A program made the position numbers and the translations under genes. The notes under the pieces were generated by a model, which saw only the letters and a list, made by a program, of their open reading frames with translations, was not told where the DNA came from and made no database searches. DNA of 64,000 bases from Microbacterium sp. C7(2022) (lineage in GTDB: Bacteria > Actinomycetota > Actinomycetes > Actinomycetales > Microbacteriaceae): positions 124,001 to 188,000 of the forward strand of contig NZ_JAPEHV010000004.1 of NCBI RefSeq assembly GCF_028823665.1, in the 5' to 3' direction. This document shows positions 8,287 to 18,044 of this stretch, piece by piece (position 1 is the first letter of the stretch; every line of letters starts with the position of its first letter).

Positions 8287-9393
8287 GTGACCGACGCCGC
8301 AGACATCCCCGTTCGCGTCCGCCCTGAGATCGCCTCACTCCCCGCGTACAAGCAGGGGCGCCAGGCCGGGGCCGATGCCTTCAAGCTCTCGAGCAACGAG
8401 AACCCGTTCGACCCGCTGCCGGGCGTGCTGAAGGCGCTGAGCGAAACGACGAGTGTCAACAGATATCCGGATGCCACGGCCACCCGGCTGCGCACGCGCC
8501 TGGCTGACCGTTTCGGCGTCACTCCCGACGAGGTGCACGTCGCTGCGGGCAGCGTGTCGATCCTCGCCCAGCTGGTGCTCGCGGTTGCCGGCCCGGGCGA
8601 CGAGGTCATCTACGCGTGGCGCTCGTTCGAGGCGTACCCCTGGCTCACCGTCGTCCCCGGAGCCGTTGGCGTGCAGGTACCGCTCACCGACGACGCACGG
8701 CACGACCTGCCGGCGATGGCCGAGGCGATCACCGATCACACGCGCGCCGTCATCCTCTGCACGCCGAACAACCCGACCGGTCCGATCATCACCCAGGACG
8801 AGTTCGACGCTTTCGTCGAGCGTGTGCCATCGGACGTGCTGGTAATCCTCGACGAGGCGTACGCCGAGTTCGTCACCGCACCCGGCGCCGTCAGCGGTGA
8901 TGCCGTTCTCGCGCGCGGCACGCACACCAACGTCGTGGTGCTGCGGACGTTCTCCAAGGCATGGGGGCTCGCGGGACTTCGCGTCGGATACGCGATTGGG
9001 CACCACCGCATCCTCGATGCCGCGCGCAGCACGGGCATCCCGCTGTCGGTGACCGGTCAGGCAGAAGCGGCGGCGCTGGCGAGCCTCGATGTCGAAGACG
9101 AACTGATGACGCGCGTCGCGGTGATCGCCGAGCGTCGCGACCGCCTCGCCGCCGGCCTGCGCGAGCGCGGGTGGCGCGTCCCCGACGCCCAGGGGAACTT
9201 CGTCTGGTTGCCCACGTACGCAGAAACAATGGACGCGGCGGCAGCGTTCGAGGCGGGCGGTCTGATCGTCCGGCCCTTCGCGGGCGACGGCATCCGGATC
9301 TCTGTCGGCGAAGAGGAATCTGTTGAGATTGTCCTACGAATCGCGGAATCCGTTGTGAATGACCTCCCGTCCGAGCACTCTGGCCGACGATAG
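8287..9393 (+). CDS. hisC: Histidinol-phosphate / aromatic aminotransferase
   Basis: This fold-type I PLP aminotransferase of 368 residues has [12 protein letters not shown] at the N-terminus and TPNNPTGPI and DEAYAEF in the core. The PLP lysine is in [16 protein letters not shown]. It would transaminate imidazole-acetol phosphate in histidine synthesis or aromatic keto acids; the family does both and no other his gene is nearby. The GTG start at 8287 lies 6 nt after a TAGACT hexamer (8275-8280), consistent with a leaderless transcript. The end overlaps the open frame of the following E1-alpha gene but not its chosen start. Confidence 0.92.
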   Translation: MTDAADIPVRVRPEIASLPAYKQGRQAGADAFKLSSNENPFDPLPGVLKALSETTSVNRYPDATATRLRTRLADRFGVTPDEVHVAAGSVSILAQLVLAVAGPGDEVIYAWRSFEAYPWLTVVPGAVGVQVPLTDDARHDLPAMAEAITDHTRAVILCTPNNPTGPIITQDEFDAFVERVPSDVLVILDEAYAEFVTAPGAVSGDAVLARGTHTNVVVLRTFSKAWGLAGLRVGYAIGHHRILDAARSTGIPLSVTGQAEAAALASLDVEDELMTRVAVIAERRDRLAAGLRERGWRVPDAQGNFVWLPTYAETMDAAAAFEAGGLIVRPFAGDGIRISVGEEESVEIVLRIAESVVNDLPSEHSGRR

Positions 9394-9403
9394 CGTAGGG
9401 ATC

Positions 9404-10567
9404 GTGACGTCTGCAGATGCGGTGACGACCGACGCCCCAGCGGCCCCTGACGCGCCAGGACTGGTGCGCTTTCTGGCACCCGACGGGTCCTTCGCCCCGA
9501 CGGATGCGGCAGAGCAGTACCGAGACCTCGTGGACGGTTTGACCGACTCTGACCTCGAGGGTCTCTACCGCGATATGGCGGTGATCCGAGCGTTCGACGT
9601 GCAGGCCACCAACCTGCAGCGGCAGGGTCAGTTGGCGCTGTGGCCGCCGAGCTACGGTCAAGAGGCTGCCCAGGTCGGCTCGGCCCGCGCCGCACGTACG
9701 CAGGACCACCTGTTCCCGTCGTATCGCGAGCACGTGGTCGCACGCATTCGTGGTGTTGACCCGATCAACATCCTGCGGGTGATGCGTGGGCTCACGCATG
9801 GCGGGTGGGATCCGAGCGACCCCCGCAACGGCAACACTCACCTGTACACGCTCGTCCTCGGTTCGCAGACACTGCACGCGACGGGCTTCGGCATGGGCCT
9901 GGTGTTCGACGGCCGGTGCGGCACGGGTGATCTCGACCGCGATGAAGCCGTCATCGTCTACTACGGCGACGGCGCATCCAGCCAGGGCGACGTGCACGAA
10001 GCGATGGTCTTCGCGGCCAGTTACCGCACGCCCGAGGTCTTCTTCCTGCAGAACAACCAGTGGGCCATTTCGGTGCCGGTGGCCACGCAGTCACCCGCCC
10101 CGCTGTACAAGCGCGGTGAGGGGTACGGCATGCCGAGCATCCCGCTCGATGGCAACGATGTCCTCGCCAGCTACGCCGTCACGCGCCGCGCCCTCGATGA
10201 GGCGCGCGCCGGTGAGGGACCGCGAGCCATCGAAGCGATGACCTACCGCATGGGCGCGCACACCACCAGCGACGACCCGACGAAGTACCGCTCGAGCGAA
10301 GAGGAAGAGTCGTGGCGTCGCCGCGATCCCATCGCCCGCATGCGCGCGTATCTGCTCGGGCGCGGCGCCACGGAAGCTTTCTTCGCCGACGTCGAGGCCG
10401 AGTCGGCCGCGGTGGCAGACGACATCCGCGTGCGCACGAACGAACTGGGCGGACTCGAGCAGTCGGCGATCTTCGACCACGTCTACTCGGCACCGCATCC
10501 GCGCATCGACGAGCAGCGCGCGTGGCTTGCTTCGTACGAGCAGACCCTCGAAGGGGGTGCCGAATGA
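9404..10567 (+). CDS. 2-oxoacid dehydrogenase E1 component, alpha subunit
   Basis: This 387-residue thiamine-diphosphate enzyme subunit shows the ThDP/Mg motif GDGASSQGDVHEAM and QNNQWAIS. GAHTTSDDPTKYR is the conserved phosphorylation-loop region. With the beta subunit it decarboxylates a 2-oxoacid and passes the acyl group to E2 lipoate. An in-frame ATG at 9359 would overlap hisC by 35 nt. The GTG at 9404 has a gtaggg Shine-Dalgarno and gives the normal N-terminus. It is the first gene of a three-gene operon. Pyruvate or branched-chain oxoacids are the likely substrates, the latter favoured by the short E2. Confidence 0.93.
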   Translation: MTSADAVTTDAPAAPDAPGLVRFLAPDGSFAPTDAAEQYRDLVDGLTDSDLEGLYRDMAVIRAFDVQATNLQRQGQLALWPPSYGQEAAQVGSARAARTQDHLFPSYREHVVARIRGVDPINILRVMRGLTHGGWDPSDPRNGNTHLYTLVLGSQTLHATGFGMGLVFDGRCGTGDLDRDEAVIVYYGDGASSQGDVHEAMVFAASYRTPEVFFLQNNQWAISVPVATQSPAPLYKRGEGYGMPSIPLDGNDVLASYAVTRRALDEARAGEGPRAIEAMTYRMGAHTTSDDPTKYRSSEEEESWRRRDPIARMRAYLLGRGATEAFFADVEAESAAVADDIRVRTNELGGLEQSAIFDHVYSAPHPRIDEQRAWLASYEQTLEGGAE

Positions 10568-11547
10568 GTGACGTCACGACGATGCCCCTCAGCCGCGCGC
10601 TGAACGCAGGCCTGCGCGCGGCGATGGCTGCCGATGACCACGTGCTGCTTATGGGCGAAGACATCGGCAAGCTCGGCGGCGTGTTCCGCGTGACCGAGGG
10701 GTTGCAGGCTGAGTTCGGCGATCGCCGCGTGCTCGACACGCCCCTGGCGGAGTCGGGGATCGTGGGCACGGCCATCGGGCTCGCCATGGCTGGCTTCCGC
10801 CCCGTGGTCGAGATCCAGTTCGACGGGTTCGTCTTTCCCGCGTTCGACCAGATCACGACGCAACTGGCGAAGCTGACCTACCGCCACGAGGGCGCCCTCC
10901 AGATGCCCGTCGTGATCCGCATTCCCTACGGCGGGCACATCGGAGCTGTTGAGCACCACCAGGAGAGCCCCGAGACCTACTTTGCGCATACTCCCGGATT
11001 GCGTGTGGTGGCGCCATCGACCGCGAATGACGCGTACTGGATGATTCAGGATGCCATCGCCTCGCCCGACCCGGTCATCTTCCTCGAGCCGAAGGCGAAG
11101 TACTGGCAAAAGGGCGAGGTCGACCTTTCGGCCCGCGCCGTCGACCTGCACGCCTCTCGCGTGGTGCGCCGCGGCACCGACGTCACGCTCGTCGGGCACG
11201 GCGCGATGGTGACGACCCTCCTGCAGGCGGCCGCGCTCGCCGAGTCCGAGGGCACCAGCTGCGAGGTCGTCGACGTGCGCTCGCTGTCGCCCGTCGACTA
11301 CGGGCCGGTGCTCGACTCGGTGCGTCGCACCGGGCGCATGGTGTACGCGCAAGAGGCCCCGGGATTCGTCTCGGTAGGCAGCGAGATCGCGGCGACGGTC
11401 ATGGAGAAGGCGTTCTACGCGCTCGAAGCGCCGGTGATCCGTGTGTCGGGCTTCGACACGCCCTTCCCGCCCGCGAAGCTCGAGGGCACGTACCTCCCCG
11501 ACGCTGACCGCATTCTCGAAGCCGTCGATCGCGCGCTGGCGTATTGA
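10564..11547 (+). CDS. 2-oxoacid dehydrogenase E1 component, beta subunit
   Basis: This 327-residue transketolase-like pyrimidine-binding subunit begins [14 protein letters not shown]. Conserved stretches are [34 protein letters not shown] and [12 protein letters not shown]. The ATG overlaps the alpha-subunit stop (ATGA), implying coupled translation and a fixed alpha2beta2 ratio. The upstream continuation of this frame inside the alpha gene is spurious. It ends 28 nt before the E2 start. Confidence 0.95.
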   Translation: MSDVTTMPLSRALNAGLRAAMAADDHVLLMGEDIGKLGGVFRVTEGLQAEFGDRRVLDTPLAESGIVGTAIGLAMAGFRPVVEIQFDGFVFPAFDQITTQLAKLTYRHEGALQMPVVIRIPYGGHIGAVEHHQESPETYFAHTPGLRVVAPSTANDAYWMIQDAIASPDPVIFLEPKAKYWQKGEVDLSARAVDLHASRVVRRGTDVTLVGHGAMVTTLLQAAALAESEGTSCEVVDVRSLSPVDYGPVLDSVRRTGRMVYAQEAPGFVSVGSEIAATVMEKAFYALEAPVIRVSGFDTPFPPAKLEGTYLPDADRILEAVDRALAY

Positions 11548-11575
11548 GTCCGACCCCGCTGTTCAAGGAGAACCG

Positions 11576-12964
11576 ATGAGCACTCCCGCAGAATCGACTT
11601 TCGTCCTCCCCGACGTCGGTGAAGGTCTCACCGAGGCCGAAATCGTCCAGTGGCGCGTCGCGCCGGGCGATGCGGTCGCCGTCAACGACGTCCTCGTCGA
11701 GATCGAGACGGCGAAGTCGCTCGTCGAGCTCCCGTCGCCCTTCGCGGGCACGGTCGGCGCTCTCCTCGTGTCCGAGGGAGAGACGGTGAACGTCGGGCAT
11801 CCGATCATCACGATCGCGTCGGGGGCGGATGCCGCACCTGCCACGATCGGTCAGAGTGAGCACGGCGAGCCCGCCGATTCCGACGAAGGCGGCGGCGCTG
11901 TGCTGGTCGGCTACGGCACCGGTGGCGCGGTGAAGTCACGGCGCCGGAAGCCGGCGGCAACGGCGCAAGAGCGTGTGACGGCGTCGGTCGGGGTGATCGC
12001 CAAGCCCCCGATTCGCAAGCTCGCACGCGATCTGGGCGTCGATCTCGCGAGTGTCGTGCCCAGCGGCGCAGCCGGTGAGGTCACGCGCGACGACGTCCTG
12101 AAGCACGCGTCGCAGGCGAGTGTGTTCCGCAACATTGAGACGCCCGAGTGGGGCACGGTGCGCGAAGAGTCCATCCCGGTTCCGCGGCCGGTCAGTGCGC
12201 CGGATGCCGCTCCCGCCGCAGTCTCAGAGCGCTCGGCGGTCCCGGGTGAGAACGGCAACGGCGACCGCGAAGAGACGATCGCGGTGAAGGGCGTGCGCAA
12301 GGCGACGTCGTCGGCGATGGTGCAGTCAGCGTACTCGGCGCCGCACGTGAGCGTCTGGACCGACGTGGATGCCACGCGCACCATGGAACTGGTGAAGCGC
12401 CTCAAGGCCTCGCCCGACTTCGCCGACGTCAAGGTCTCGCCGCTGCTCATCATGGCGCGAGCCGTGATCTGGGCAGCCCGCCGCACGCCGATGGTCAACG
12501 CCGCGTGGGTCGATGGCGAAGATGGCGCGCAGATCACGATGCGTCGTTATGTCAACTTGGGGATTGCTGCCGCGACGCCCCGGGGGCTGCTGGTGCCGAA
12601 CATCAAGGACGCGCAGGACCTCTCGATGCGTGATCTCGCCCGTGCGCTGGAGAAGCTCGTGCTGACGGCGCGGGACGGCAAGACGAGTGTGGCGGACCAG
12701 CAGAACGGCACGATCACGATCACCAACATCGGGGTGTTCGGCATGGACGCGGGCACGCCGATCATCAACCCCGGCGAGGCCGGAATCGTCGCCATGGGCA
12801 CGATCCGCCAGAAGCCGTGGGTCGTCGACGGTGAAGTGCGCCCGCGGTTCGTGACGACCGTGTCGGGCTCGTTCGATCACCGCGTCATCGACGGAGACGG
12901 TATGAGCCGTTTCATCGCGGACGTGGCATCCATCCTCGAAGAGCCCGCACTCCTCCTGGACTGA
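11576..12964 (+). CDS. Dihydrolipoamide acyltransferase, E2 component of 2-oxoacid dehydrogenase
   Basis: This 462-residue E2 has a single lipoyl domain in the first 80 residues (lipoylated Lys in [12 protein letters not shown]). A peripheral-subunit-binding domain lies near residues 140-175 ([15 protein letters not shown]...[12 protein letters not shown]), joined by Ala/Pro-rich linkers. The C-terminal catalytic domain ends with [13 protein letters not shown], containing the HxxxDG active site. It transfers the acyl group from lipoate to CoA. Shine-Dalgarno aaggag precedes the ATG. E3 is not in this operon and must be supplied elsewhere. Confidence 0.95.
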   Translation: MSTPAESTFVLPDVGEGLTEAEIVQWRVAPGDAVAVNDVLVEIETAKSLVELPSPFAGTVGALLVSEGETVNVGHPIITIASGADAAPATIGQSEHGEPADSDEGGGAVLVGYGTGGAVKSRRRKPAATAQERVTASVGVIAKPPIRKLARDLGVDLASVVPSGAAGEVTRDDVLKHASQASVFRNIETPEWGTVREESIPVPRPVSAPDAAPAAVSERSAVPGENGNGDREETIAVKGVRKATSSAMVQSAYSAPHVSVWTDVDATRTMELVKRLKASPDFADVKVSPLLIMARAVIWAARRTPMVNAAWVDGEDGAQITMRRYVNLGIAAATPRGLLVPNIKDAQDLSMRDLARALEKLVLTARDGKTSVADQQNGTITITNIGVFGMDAGTPIINPGEAGIVAMGTIRQKPWVVDGEVRPRFVTTVSGSFDHRVIDGDGMSRFIADVASILEEPALLLD

Positions 12965-13013
12965 GCCGTCCGCGCGGGCGCCAACGCCGCGTGGGTCAGC
13001 TCTGTTCTCAGTT

Positions 13014-13028
13014 TGAGAACGATTATCA
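13014..13028. promoter_or_regulatory. Zur box before znuA
   Basis: The sequence tgagaacgattatca fits the actinobacterial Zur consensus TGAnAAnnATTnTCA, an imperfect palindrome. It ends 7 nt before a TAGAGT hexamer (13036-13041) that is itself 6 nt before the znuA ATG. Bound Zur would block RNA polymerase. The zur gene is three genes downstream. Confidence 0.85.
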
Positions 13029-13047
13029 ATAGCGTTAGAGTGAGGGC

Positions 13048-14061
13048 ATGAACACGTCACGCTCTCTTTCGCTGCTCGGCCTGGGCGCAGCATCCGCCCT
13101 CGCTCTTACCGGATGTGCGGCGGCCGCCGACACGACCGAGACGGCAGCAAACGCGAGCGACGACGTCATCACGGTCGTCGCGTCGACCAACGTGTACGGG
13201 CAGATCGCTGAAGAGATCGGCGGCGACAGCGTCGAGGTCACGTCGATCATCACGAACGCCGCGCAGGACCCGCACTCGTTCGAAGCCAGCGCGCGCGACC
13301 AGCTCACCGTGTCGGACGCCGACCTCGTGATCGAGAACGGCGGCGGATACGACGGCTTCATGGACGCGATCATCGAGTCGACCGAGACCGACGCGCACGT
13401 GATCACCGCGGTGGAGTTCTCACACGACTGGCCCGAGAACGACGGCCACGACGACGCAGAGGATGAGCACAGCGACGACGAAGACGACGACCATGCCGAA
13501 GATGACCACGACCACGCCGACCACGGCCACGTCGAGGGCTTCAACGAGCACGTCTGGTACGACCCGCACACCATGGTGCACGTCGCCGAAGCGATCGCCG
13601 ATGAGCTGACCGAACTTGATCCCGAAGCCGCCGACGTGTTCGCCGCGAACTTCGACGCCTTCGCCGCCGAGATCGAAGCCCTCGAGGCCTCGCTCGCCGA
13701 GATCGACGACGCCCACGACGACGAGCACGCGTTTCTCACTGAGCCCGTCGCCGGCTACCTGGTGGCCGAAGCGGGCCTTGAGAACGTGACTCCGGATGCT
13801 TTCAGCGAGGCCGTCGAAGAGGGTCAGGACGTCCCGCCCGCAACCCTGCTCGAGGCGCTCGACCTGATCGCGGACGGCGATGTTCGCGTGGTCGTCACCA
13901 ACACGCAGACCGGCGGAGCAGAGACCGAGCGCGTCGTGAGCGACGCCGAATCGGCGGGAATTCCCGTCGTGGCGTTTTCAGAAACGCTCCCCGAGGGCCA
14001 GACTTACATCTCGTGGATGCAGAGCAACATCGTGGCGCTGCAGGCAGCGCTCGAGAAGTGA
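13048..14061 (+). CDS. znuA: Zinc ABC transporter substrate-binding lipoprotein
   Basis: This 337-residue exported lipoprotein has signal peptide and lipobox LALTGCAAAAD, placing Cys at about residue 23. It has the ZnuA/TroA cluster-9 fold, with VVASTNVYGQIAEEIGG and QDPHSFEASARD. A His/Asp/Glu-rich loop (about residues 130-165) contains DDHDHADHGH and is typical of zinc chaperone loops. Metal-binding His residues occur in EHVWYDPHT. The ATG start appears leaderless (TAGAGT 6 nt upstream) beneath a Zur box. It is the first gene of znuACB-zur. Confidence 0.95.
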   Translation: MNTSRSLSLLGLGAASALALTGCAAAADTTETAANASDDVITVVASTNVYGQIAEEIGGDSVEVTSIITNAAQDPHSFEASARDQLTVSDADLVIENGGGYDGFMDAIIESTETDAHVITAVEFSHDWPENDGHDDAEDEHSDDEDDDHAEDDHDHADHGHVEGFNEHVWYDPHTMVHVAEAIADELTELDPEAADVFAANFDAFAAEIEALEASLAEIDDAHDDEHAFLTEPVAGYLVAEAGLENVTPDAFSEAVEEGQDVPPATLLEALDLIADGDVRVVVTNTQTGGAETERVVSDAESAGIPVVAFSETLPEGQTYISWMQSNIVALQAALEK

Positions 14062-14930
14062 GCGGGGGCCCGCTGCCCCTCGGCGAGCCTCACACGCACC
14101 GCGAGATTCCGGCAGACGCCCCCATCGCGCTCGAGATTCGGGATGCCGCGTTGCGGCGCGGCGGTCGCGAACTGTGGTCGGGGCTCAACCTCACCGTCCG
14201 TGCGGGTGAGCTCGTCGCCATCCTCGGGCCGAGCGGCTCGGGCAAGACGACTCTGTTGCGCGCGATTCTCGGCCTCGAGCAGCTGAGCGAGGGCGAGATC
14301 ACCGTGCGCGGCCAGCGCGTGGCTTCGAAGGGCAACCGGGGGATCGGCTACATTCCGCAGTCGCGCCCTCTCCCCCGCGACACCGCGCTGCGCGGTCGCG
14401 ACCTCGTCGCCCTCGGCGTGAGCGGGCATCGCTTCGGGCTGCCGATCCCGCGCCGCGGTGAGAAGCAGCGCGTCGACGAGTTGATCTCTGCCGTCGGCGC
14501 CACAGCTTTCGCCGATCGGCCGGTGGGCCTGCTCTCGGGCGGCGAACAGCAACGACTGCGCGTCGGGCAGGCGCTCGCCGACGAGCCGGGGCTGTTGCTG
14601 TGCGACGAGCCCCTGACCAGCCTCGACATGGCGAACCAGCAGGCGGTGGTCTCCCTCATCGACCGCCATCGGACCGAACGGGATGCCGCGGTGCTGCTCG
14701 TCACTCACGATGTCAATCCGCTGCTGCACCAGGTCGATCGCATCCTGTACCTCGCCCACGGGCGCTTCACCCTCGGCACTCCCGAGGAGGTGCTCAACTC
14801 GACGGTGCTGAGCGCGCTCTATGGCGTGCCGGTGTTCGTGCTGCGCGCCGGTCACCGGCTCGTCGTGGTCGGCGCGCCCGACGCCGAAGAGACGCATCAT
14901 CACCACCACGACGAGGAGCCGAGCCTGTGA
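14058..14930 (+). CDS. znuC: Zinc ABC transporter ATP-binding protein
   Basis: This 290-residue ABC ATPase has Walker A GPSGSGKTT near residue 57, Q-loop IPQSRPLP, signature LSGGEQQRLR near residue 160, Walker B LLLCDEP and H-loop LLVTHDVNPLL. The His-rich C-terminus (EETHHHHHDEE) probably binds metal. The GTG start at 14058 overlaps the znuA stop (GTGA); an ATG upstream at 14013 would lie within znuA. It powers zinc uptake with ZnuA and ZnuB. Confidence 0.95.
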   Translation: MSGGPLPLGEPHTHREIPADAPIALEIRDAALRRGGRELWSGLNLTVRAGELVAILGPSGSGKTTLLRAILGLEQLSEGEITVRGQRVASKGNRGIGYIPQSRPLPRDTALRGRDLVALGVSGHRFGLPIPRRGEKQRVDELISAVGATAFADRPVGLLSGGEQQRLRVGQALADEPGLLLCDEPLTSLDMANQQAVVSLIDRHRTERDAAVLLVTHDVNPLLHQVDRILYLAHGRFTLGTPEEVLNSTVLSALYGVPVFVLRAGHRLVVVGAPDAEETHHHHHDEEPSL

Positions 14931-14943
14931 ACGGGGGTGCTTC

Positions 14944-15807
14944 GTGAACTGGGATGCCATCGCCGACGCCATGTTCGGTGGACTGCCGTACTACGGCGAG
15001 ATCTTCGCGCTCGTGTCGAACTCGGTGTGGGCCGGTGCCGTTCTCGGGCTTGTCGGCGGACTGATCGGCGTCTTCGTCATCCAGCGCGACATGGCCTTCG
15101 CCGTCCACGGCATCAGCGAGCTGTCGTTCGCCGGCGCCGCCGCCGCGCTGCTCATCGGCGTCGACGTCGTGACGGGCTCGATCGTCGGTTCGCTGATTGC
15201 GGCGGCCATCATCGGATGGCTCGGCGCACGCGCGCGCGATCGCAACTCGATTATTGGCGTGCTGATGCCGTTCGGGTTGGGTCTCGGCATCCTGTTTCTC
15301 GCGCTGTACGACGGCCGCAGCGCGAGCAGTTTCAGCCTGCTCACCGGGCAGATCGTGTCAGTGCAATCCGACCAGCTCGGCTGGCTGATCGTGATCAGCG
15401 CCTTCGTCTTGATCGCCCTGCTTCTGGTGTGGCGGCCCCTGCGGTTCGATTCGCTCGACCCGCAATCCGCGGCCGCGCGCGGTGTGCCGAACACCGCGGT
15501 CTCGCTGACGTTCATGCTGCTCCTCGGGCTGACCGTGGCCGTGGCCGTACACATCATTGGCGCTCTGCTCGTCATGGCGTTGCTCGTCACCCCCGCCGCA
15601 GCCGCCATGCGCGTGGCATCCGGCCCCCTCGCCGTCCCGCTGCTGGCGGCACTGTTCGGGTTCGTCTCGGCCGTCGGCGGGATTCTCCTCGCGATCGCCG
15701 GCACCCTTCCCGTGAGCCCCTACATCACCACCCTGTCGTTTGCGATCTACATCGTGTGCCGCGTGATCGGCGCTCGCCGCGACCGCGTGACGCGTTCGCG
15801 CGTATGA
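14944..15807 (+). CDS. znuB: Zinc ABC transporter permease
   Basis: This 287-residue ABC-3 family permease has about eight hydrophobic helices and the conserved FAVHGISELSFAGAAAALLIG region that contacts the ATPase. The GTG start at 14944 follows a ggggg Shine-Dalgarno 13 nt after znuC. The long upstream extension of the frame is inside znuC and not credible. It forms the membrane pore of the ZnuABC importer. Confidence 0.95.
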   Translation: MNWDAIADAMFGGLPYYGEIFALVSNSVWAGAVLGLVGGLIGVFVIQRDMAFAVHGISELSFAGAAAALLIGVDVVTGSIVGSLIAAAIIGWLGARARDRNSIIGVLMPFGLGLGILFLALYDGRSASSFSLLTGQIVSVQSDQLGWLIVISAFVLIALLLVWRPLRFDSLDPQSAAARGVPNTAVSLTFMLLLGLTVAVAVHIIGALLVMALLVTPAAAAMRVASGPLAVPLLAALFGFVSAVGGILLAIAGTLPVSPYITTLSFAIYIVCRVIGARRDRVTRSRV

Positions 15808-15867
15808 CACCGCGCGCCCCGGGTCTTCCCAGCGAGGCCCTCCGGGATGGCCGGTAGACTCGCCCCC

Positions 15868-16278
15868 ATGGCTCAGCGCAACACGTGGCAGCGCGAGCGG
15901 GTGCGCGAAGCGCTCGCTGACGCGCCGGGATTCGTGAGCGCCCAGTCGTTGCACGCTACGCTCCGCGACGAGAACACCGGGATCGGCCTGGCGACGGTCT
16001 ACCGGGCCCTCGCGGGCCTCGCCGCTCAAGGTGACGCCGATTCGCTGCAGAGTCCCGATGGCGAGTCGCTCTACCGCGCGTGCACGAGTAGTGGTCACCA
16101 CCACCACCTGATCTGTCGCTCGTGCGGCACGGCGGTCGAGATCGAAGCCACCGCCGTCGAGCAGTGGGCGCGGACGACGGCCGAAAGCCACGGCTTCACC
16201 GACGCCGAGCACATCGTCGACATCTTCGGCCTGTGCGCCAATTGTGCAAAGGCCCGCGACGCGCGTGTCGAGAACTGA
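15868..16278 (+). CDS. zur: Zinc uptake regulator Zur (Fur family)
   Basis: This 136-residue Fur-family repressor starts MAQRNTWQRERVREAL, with winged-helix ATVYRALAGLAAQG. Metal sites are in SSGHHHHLICRSCG and the final CANC pair, which form the structural and regulatory zinc sites. The start is ATG 15868, 7 nt after TAGACT (15855-15860), consistent with a leaderless transcript separate from znuB. An ATG at 15847 would include this promoter-like hexamer. Position behind znuACB and the Zur box upstream indicate zinc rather than iron sensing. Confidence 0.9.
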   Translation: MAQRNTWQRERVREALADAPGFVSAQSLHATLRDENTGIGLATVYRALAGLAAQGDADSLQSPDGESLYRACTSSGHHHHLICRSCGTAVEIEATAVEQWARTTAESHGFTDAEHIVDIFGLCANCAKARDARVEN

Positions 16279-17287
16279 CACGAGGCCCGCCGCGACCTCG
16301 TCTTCGACCGGCCGCACCTTCATCGCGCTGGTGATCGGCGCGGCCGTGATCGCGGGGCTGTTCGCGATCGACGCGTTCGCGCCGGCGCTGTTCGACGACC
16401 CGCTGTCGACGCGGGCACAGGACGCCCTGACGCTATCGATCAGCGTGCTGATCGAGTCGCTCCCCTTCGTGGCGCTCGGTGTGGCGCTGTCGATCGTGGT
16501 GCAGGTCTGGATCCCGCCCGGAGTGATCGAGCGATGGATGCCACGGCGAGCGTGGGCGAGACGCGCGGTGCTCTCGTTGCTCGGCATGCTGATCCCTGTA
16601 TGCGAATGCGGGAATGTACCGTTCGCGCGCGGTCTGCTCATGCGTGGATTCACCGTTTCAGAGACGCTGACCTTCCTCATCGCGGCGCCCATCGTCAACC
16701 CGATCGTGATCATCACGACACACCAAGCGTTCGGCTTCGACGACGGCATCCTGGTCGCTCGACTCCTTGGTGGGTACGCGATTGCCAACCTCATCGGTTG
16801 GCTGTACAGCCGGCATCCCTCCCCCGACGCGCTGCTCACCGACCGGTTTCGCGACACGTGCGAGCTCGTCACTCACGAGCCAGGCGGTCGCGGTCGTCGC
16901 TCGCTCGCTCAGTTCGTGATCGAGCTGCGTGCCGTCATGCCAGCGCTCATCATCGGCTCGGGGCTCGCGGGGCTGGTGCAGGTGATCGTTCCACGTGAAA
17001 CGCTCCTCGCGATCGGGTCGAACCCCGCTCTGTCGATCGTCGCGATGATCGCACTGGCGATGGTGGTGTCGATCTGCTCGAACGTCGACTCGTTCTTCGC
17101 GCTCTCGTTCGCGTCGACCTTCACACCCGGCTCGATCGTCGCGTTCTTGCTTGTGGGCCCGCTGGTCGACGTGAAGATGCTGGCGCTGATGCGCACGACC
17201 TTCACCACCCGCACGCTCGCTGGCATCGTTGTTGTCGTCGTGCTTGCCGCATTCGCGATCGGAACGGTGGTGAACCTCGTTGCCTGA
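16265..17287 (+). CDS. DUF318-type (ArsP_1 family) membrane permease
   Basis: This 340-residue permease has about eight to nine helices and the paired family motifs VCECGNVPFARGLL (nt about 16600) and ICSNVDSFFALSF (nt about 17077). The following gene encodes the TIGR03943 partner, and this pair is known from zinc-limited regulons such as B. subtilis YcgR/YcgQ. The start is placed at GTG 16265, overlapping zur by 14 nt; 16244 is possible. The role is probably metal or metallophore transport in zinc starvation, inferred from context. Confidence 0.85.
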   Translation: MSRTDTRPAATSSSTGRTFIALVIGAAVIAGLFAIDAFAPALFDDPLSTRAQDALTLSISVLIESLPFVALGVALSIVVQVWIPPGVIERWMPRRAWARRAVLSLLGMLIPVCECGNVPFARGLLMRGFTVSETLTFLIAAPIVNPIVIITTHQAFGFDDGILVARLLGGYAIANLIGWLYSRHPSPDALLTDRFRDTCELVTHEPGGRGRRSLAQFVIELRAVMPALIIGSGLAGLVQVIVPRETLLAIGSNPALSIVAMIALAMVVSICSNVDSFFALSFASTFTPGSIVAFLLVGPLVDVKMLALMRTTFTTRTLAGIVVVVVLAAFAIGTVVNLVA

Positions 17288-18044
17288 TCTGCACTCTCTT
17301 GCCACGCGCTGGCTCGGCGTGGGCCTCGCGTCGATCCTGTCGGTGGTGACCCTGAGCCTGGCTTTCACCGATCGGCTCGGGCTCTACATCAACCCCGACT
17401 CGACATGGTTCGCCGTCTCGATGGCCATCTTCGTGCTCGTCGGCGCGATCGCGTCGTTCGCGTTGCCGCTCGGCGCCGAAGCCGATCACGGCCATGACCA
17501 CGGGGATGCTCCCGCCCCGGCGGTCGCCCATGACCGAGGCCACCCGGGCGCGATCGCTGCGAGCGCGGTCGGCGGGGTCGCGGCATCCGGAATCGTCGTT
17601 CTCACTCTCGTCCTCCCGCCGGCGTCCCTCTCGGCCGAACTTGCGATGTCGCGCGATACCGGCGCCGCTCCGCTGTTCGCCGGGCAAGACACGGTCGCGC
17701 TCGCCACGACCGGAGACACTGACTCGTTCGGCGTCGGCGAATGGGCGAGCGTCTTCGCGACCGCTACCAACCCCGACGCGTTCGACGGCGACGAGGTCGA
17801 ACTCACGGGGTTCGTCACGCCTGGCGACGGCGGCGAATTCGACCTGACGCGACTGGTCATCACCCACTGCGTCATCGACGCCCAACCCGCGAGCCTCCCG
17901 GTGGTGGGGGTGGATGCCGCACCCGAGACCGGCCAGTGGGTCACCATCACCGGCACCGTGCGGGCAAGCTCTGACGGACGCCTCGCGGTCGATGCCGCAT
18001 CGGTGACACCGATCGACGAACCCGAGAACCCGTATGAGTTCTGA
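17280..18044 (+). CDS. TIGR03943 family permease partner protein
   Basis: This 254-residue protein has two N-terminal TM helices, a His-rich loop (EADHGHDHGD) likely to bind metal, a third TM near residue 100, and an exported C-terminal domain. The last carries GVGEWASVF and FVTPGDGGEFDLTRLVITHC, characteristic of the TIGR03943/DUF1980 group. TTG at 17280 overlaps the permease end by 8 nt, so translation is coupled. It is expected to work with the DUF318 permease. Expression may be zinc-dependent as part of the zur operon. Confidence 0.88.
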   Translation: MPDLHSLATRWLGVGLASILSVVTLSLAFTDRLGLYINPDSTWFAVSMAIFVLVGAIASFALPLGAEADHGHDHGDAPAPAVAHDRGHPGAIAASAVGGVAASGIVVLTLVLPPASLSAELAMSRDTGAAPLFAGQDTVALATTGDTDSFGVGEWASVFATATNPDAFDGDEVELTGFVTPGDGGEFDLTRLVITHCVIDAQPASLPVVGVDAAPETGQWVTITGTVRASSDGRLAVDAASVTPIDEPENPYEF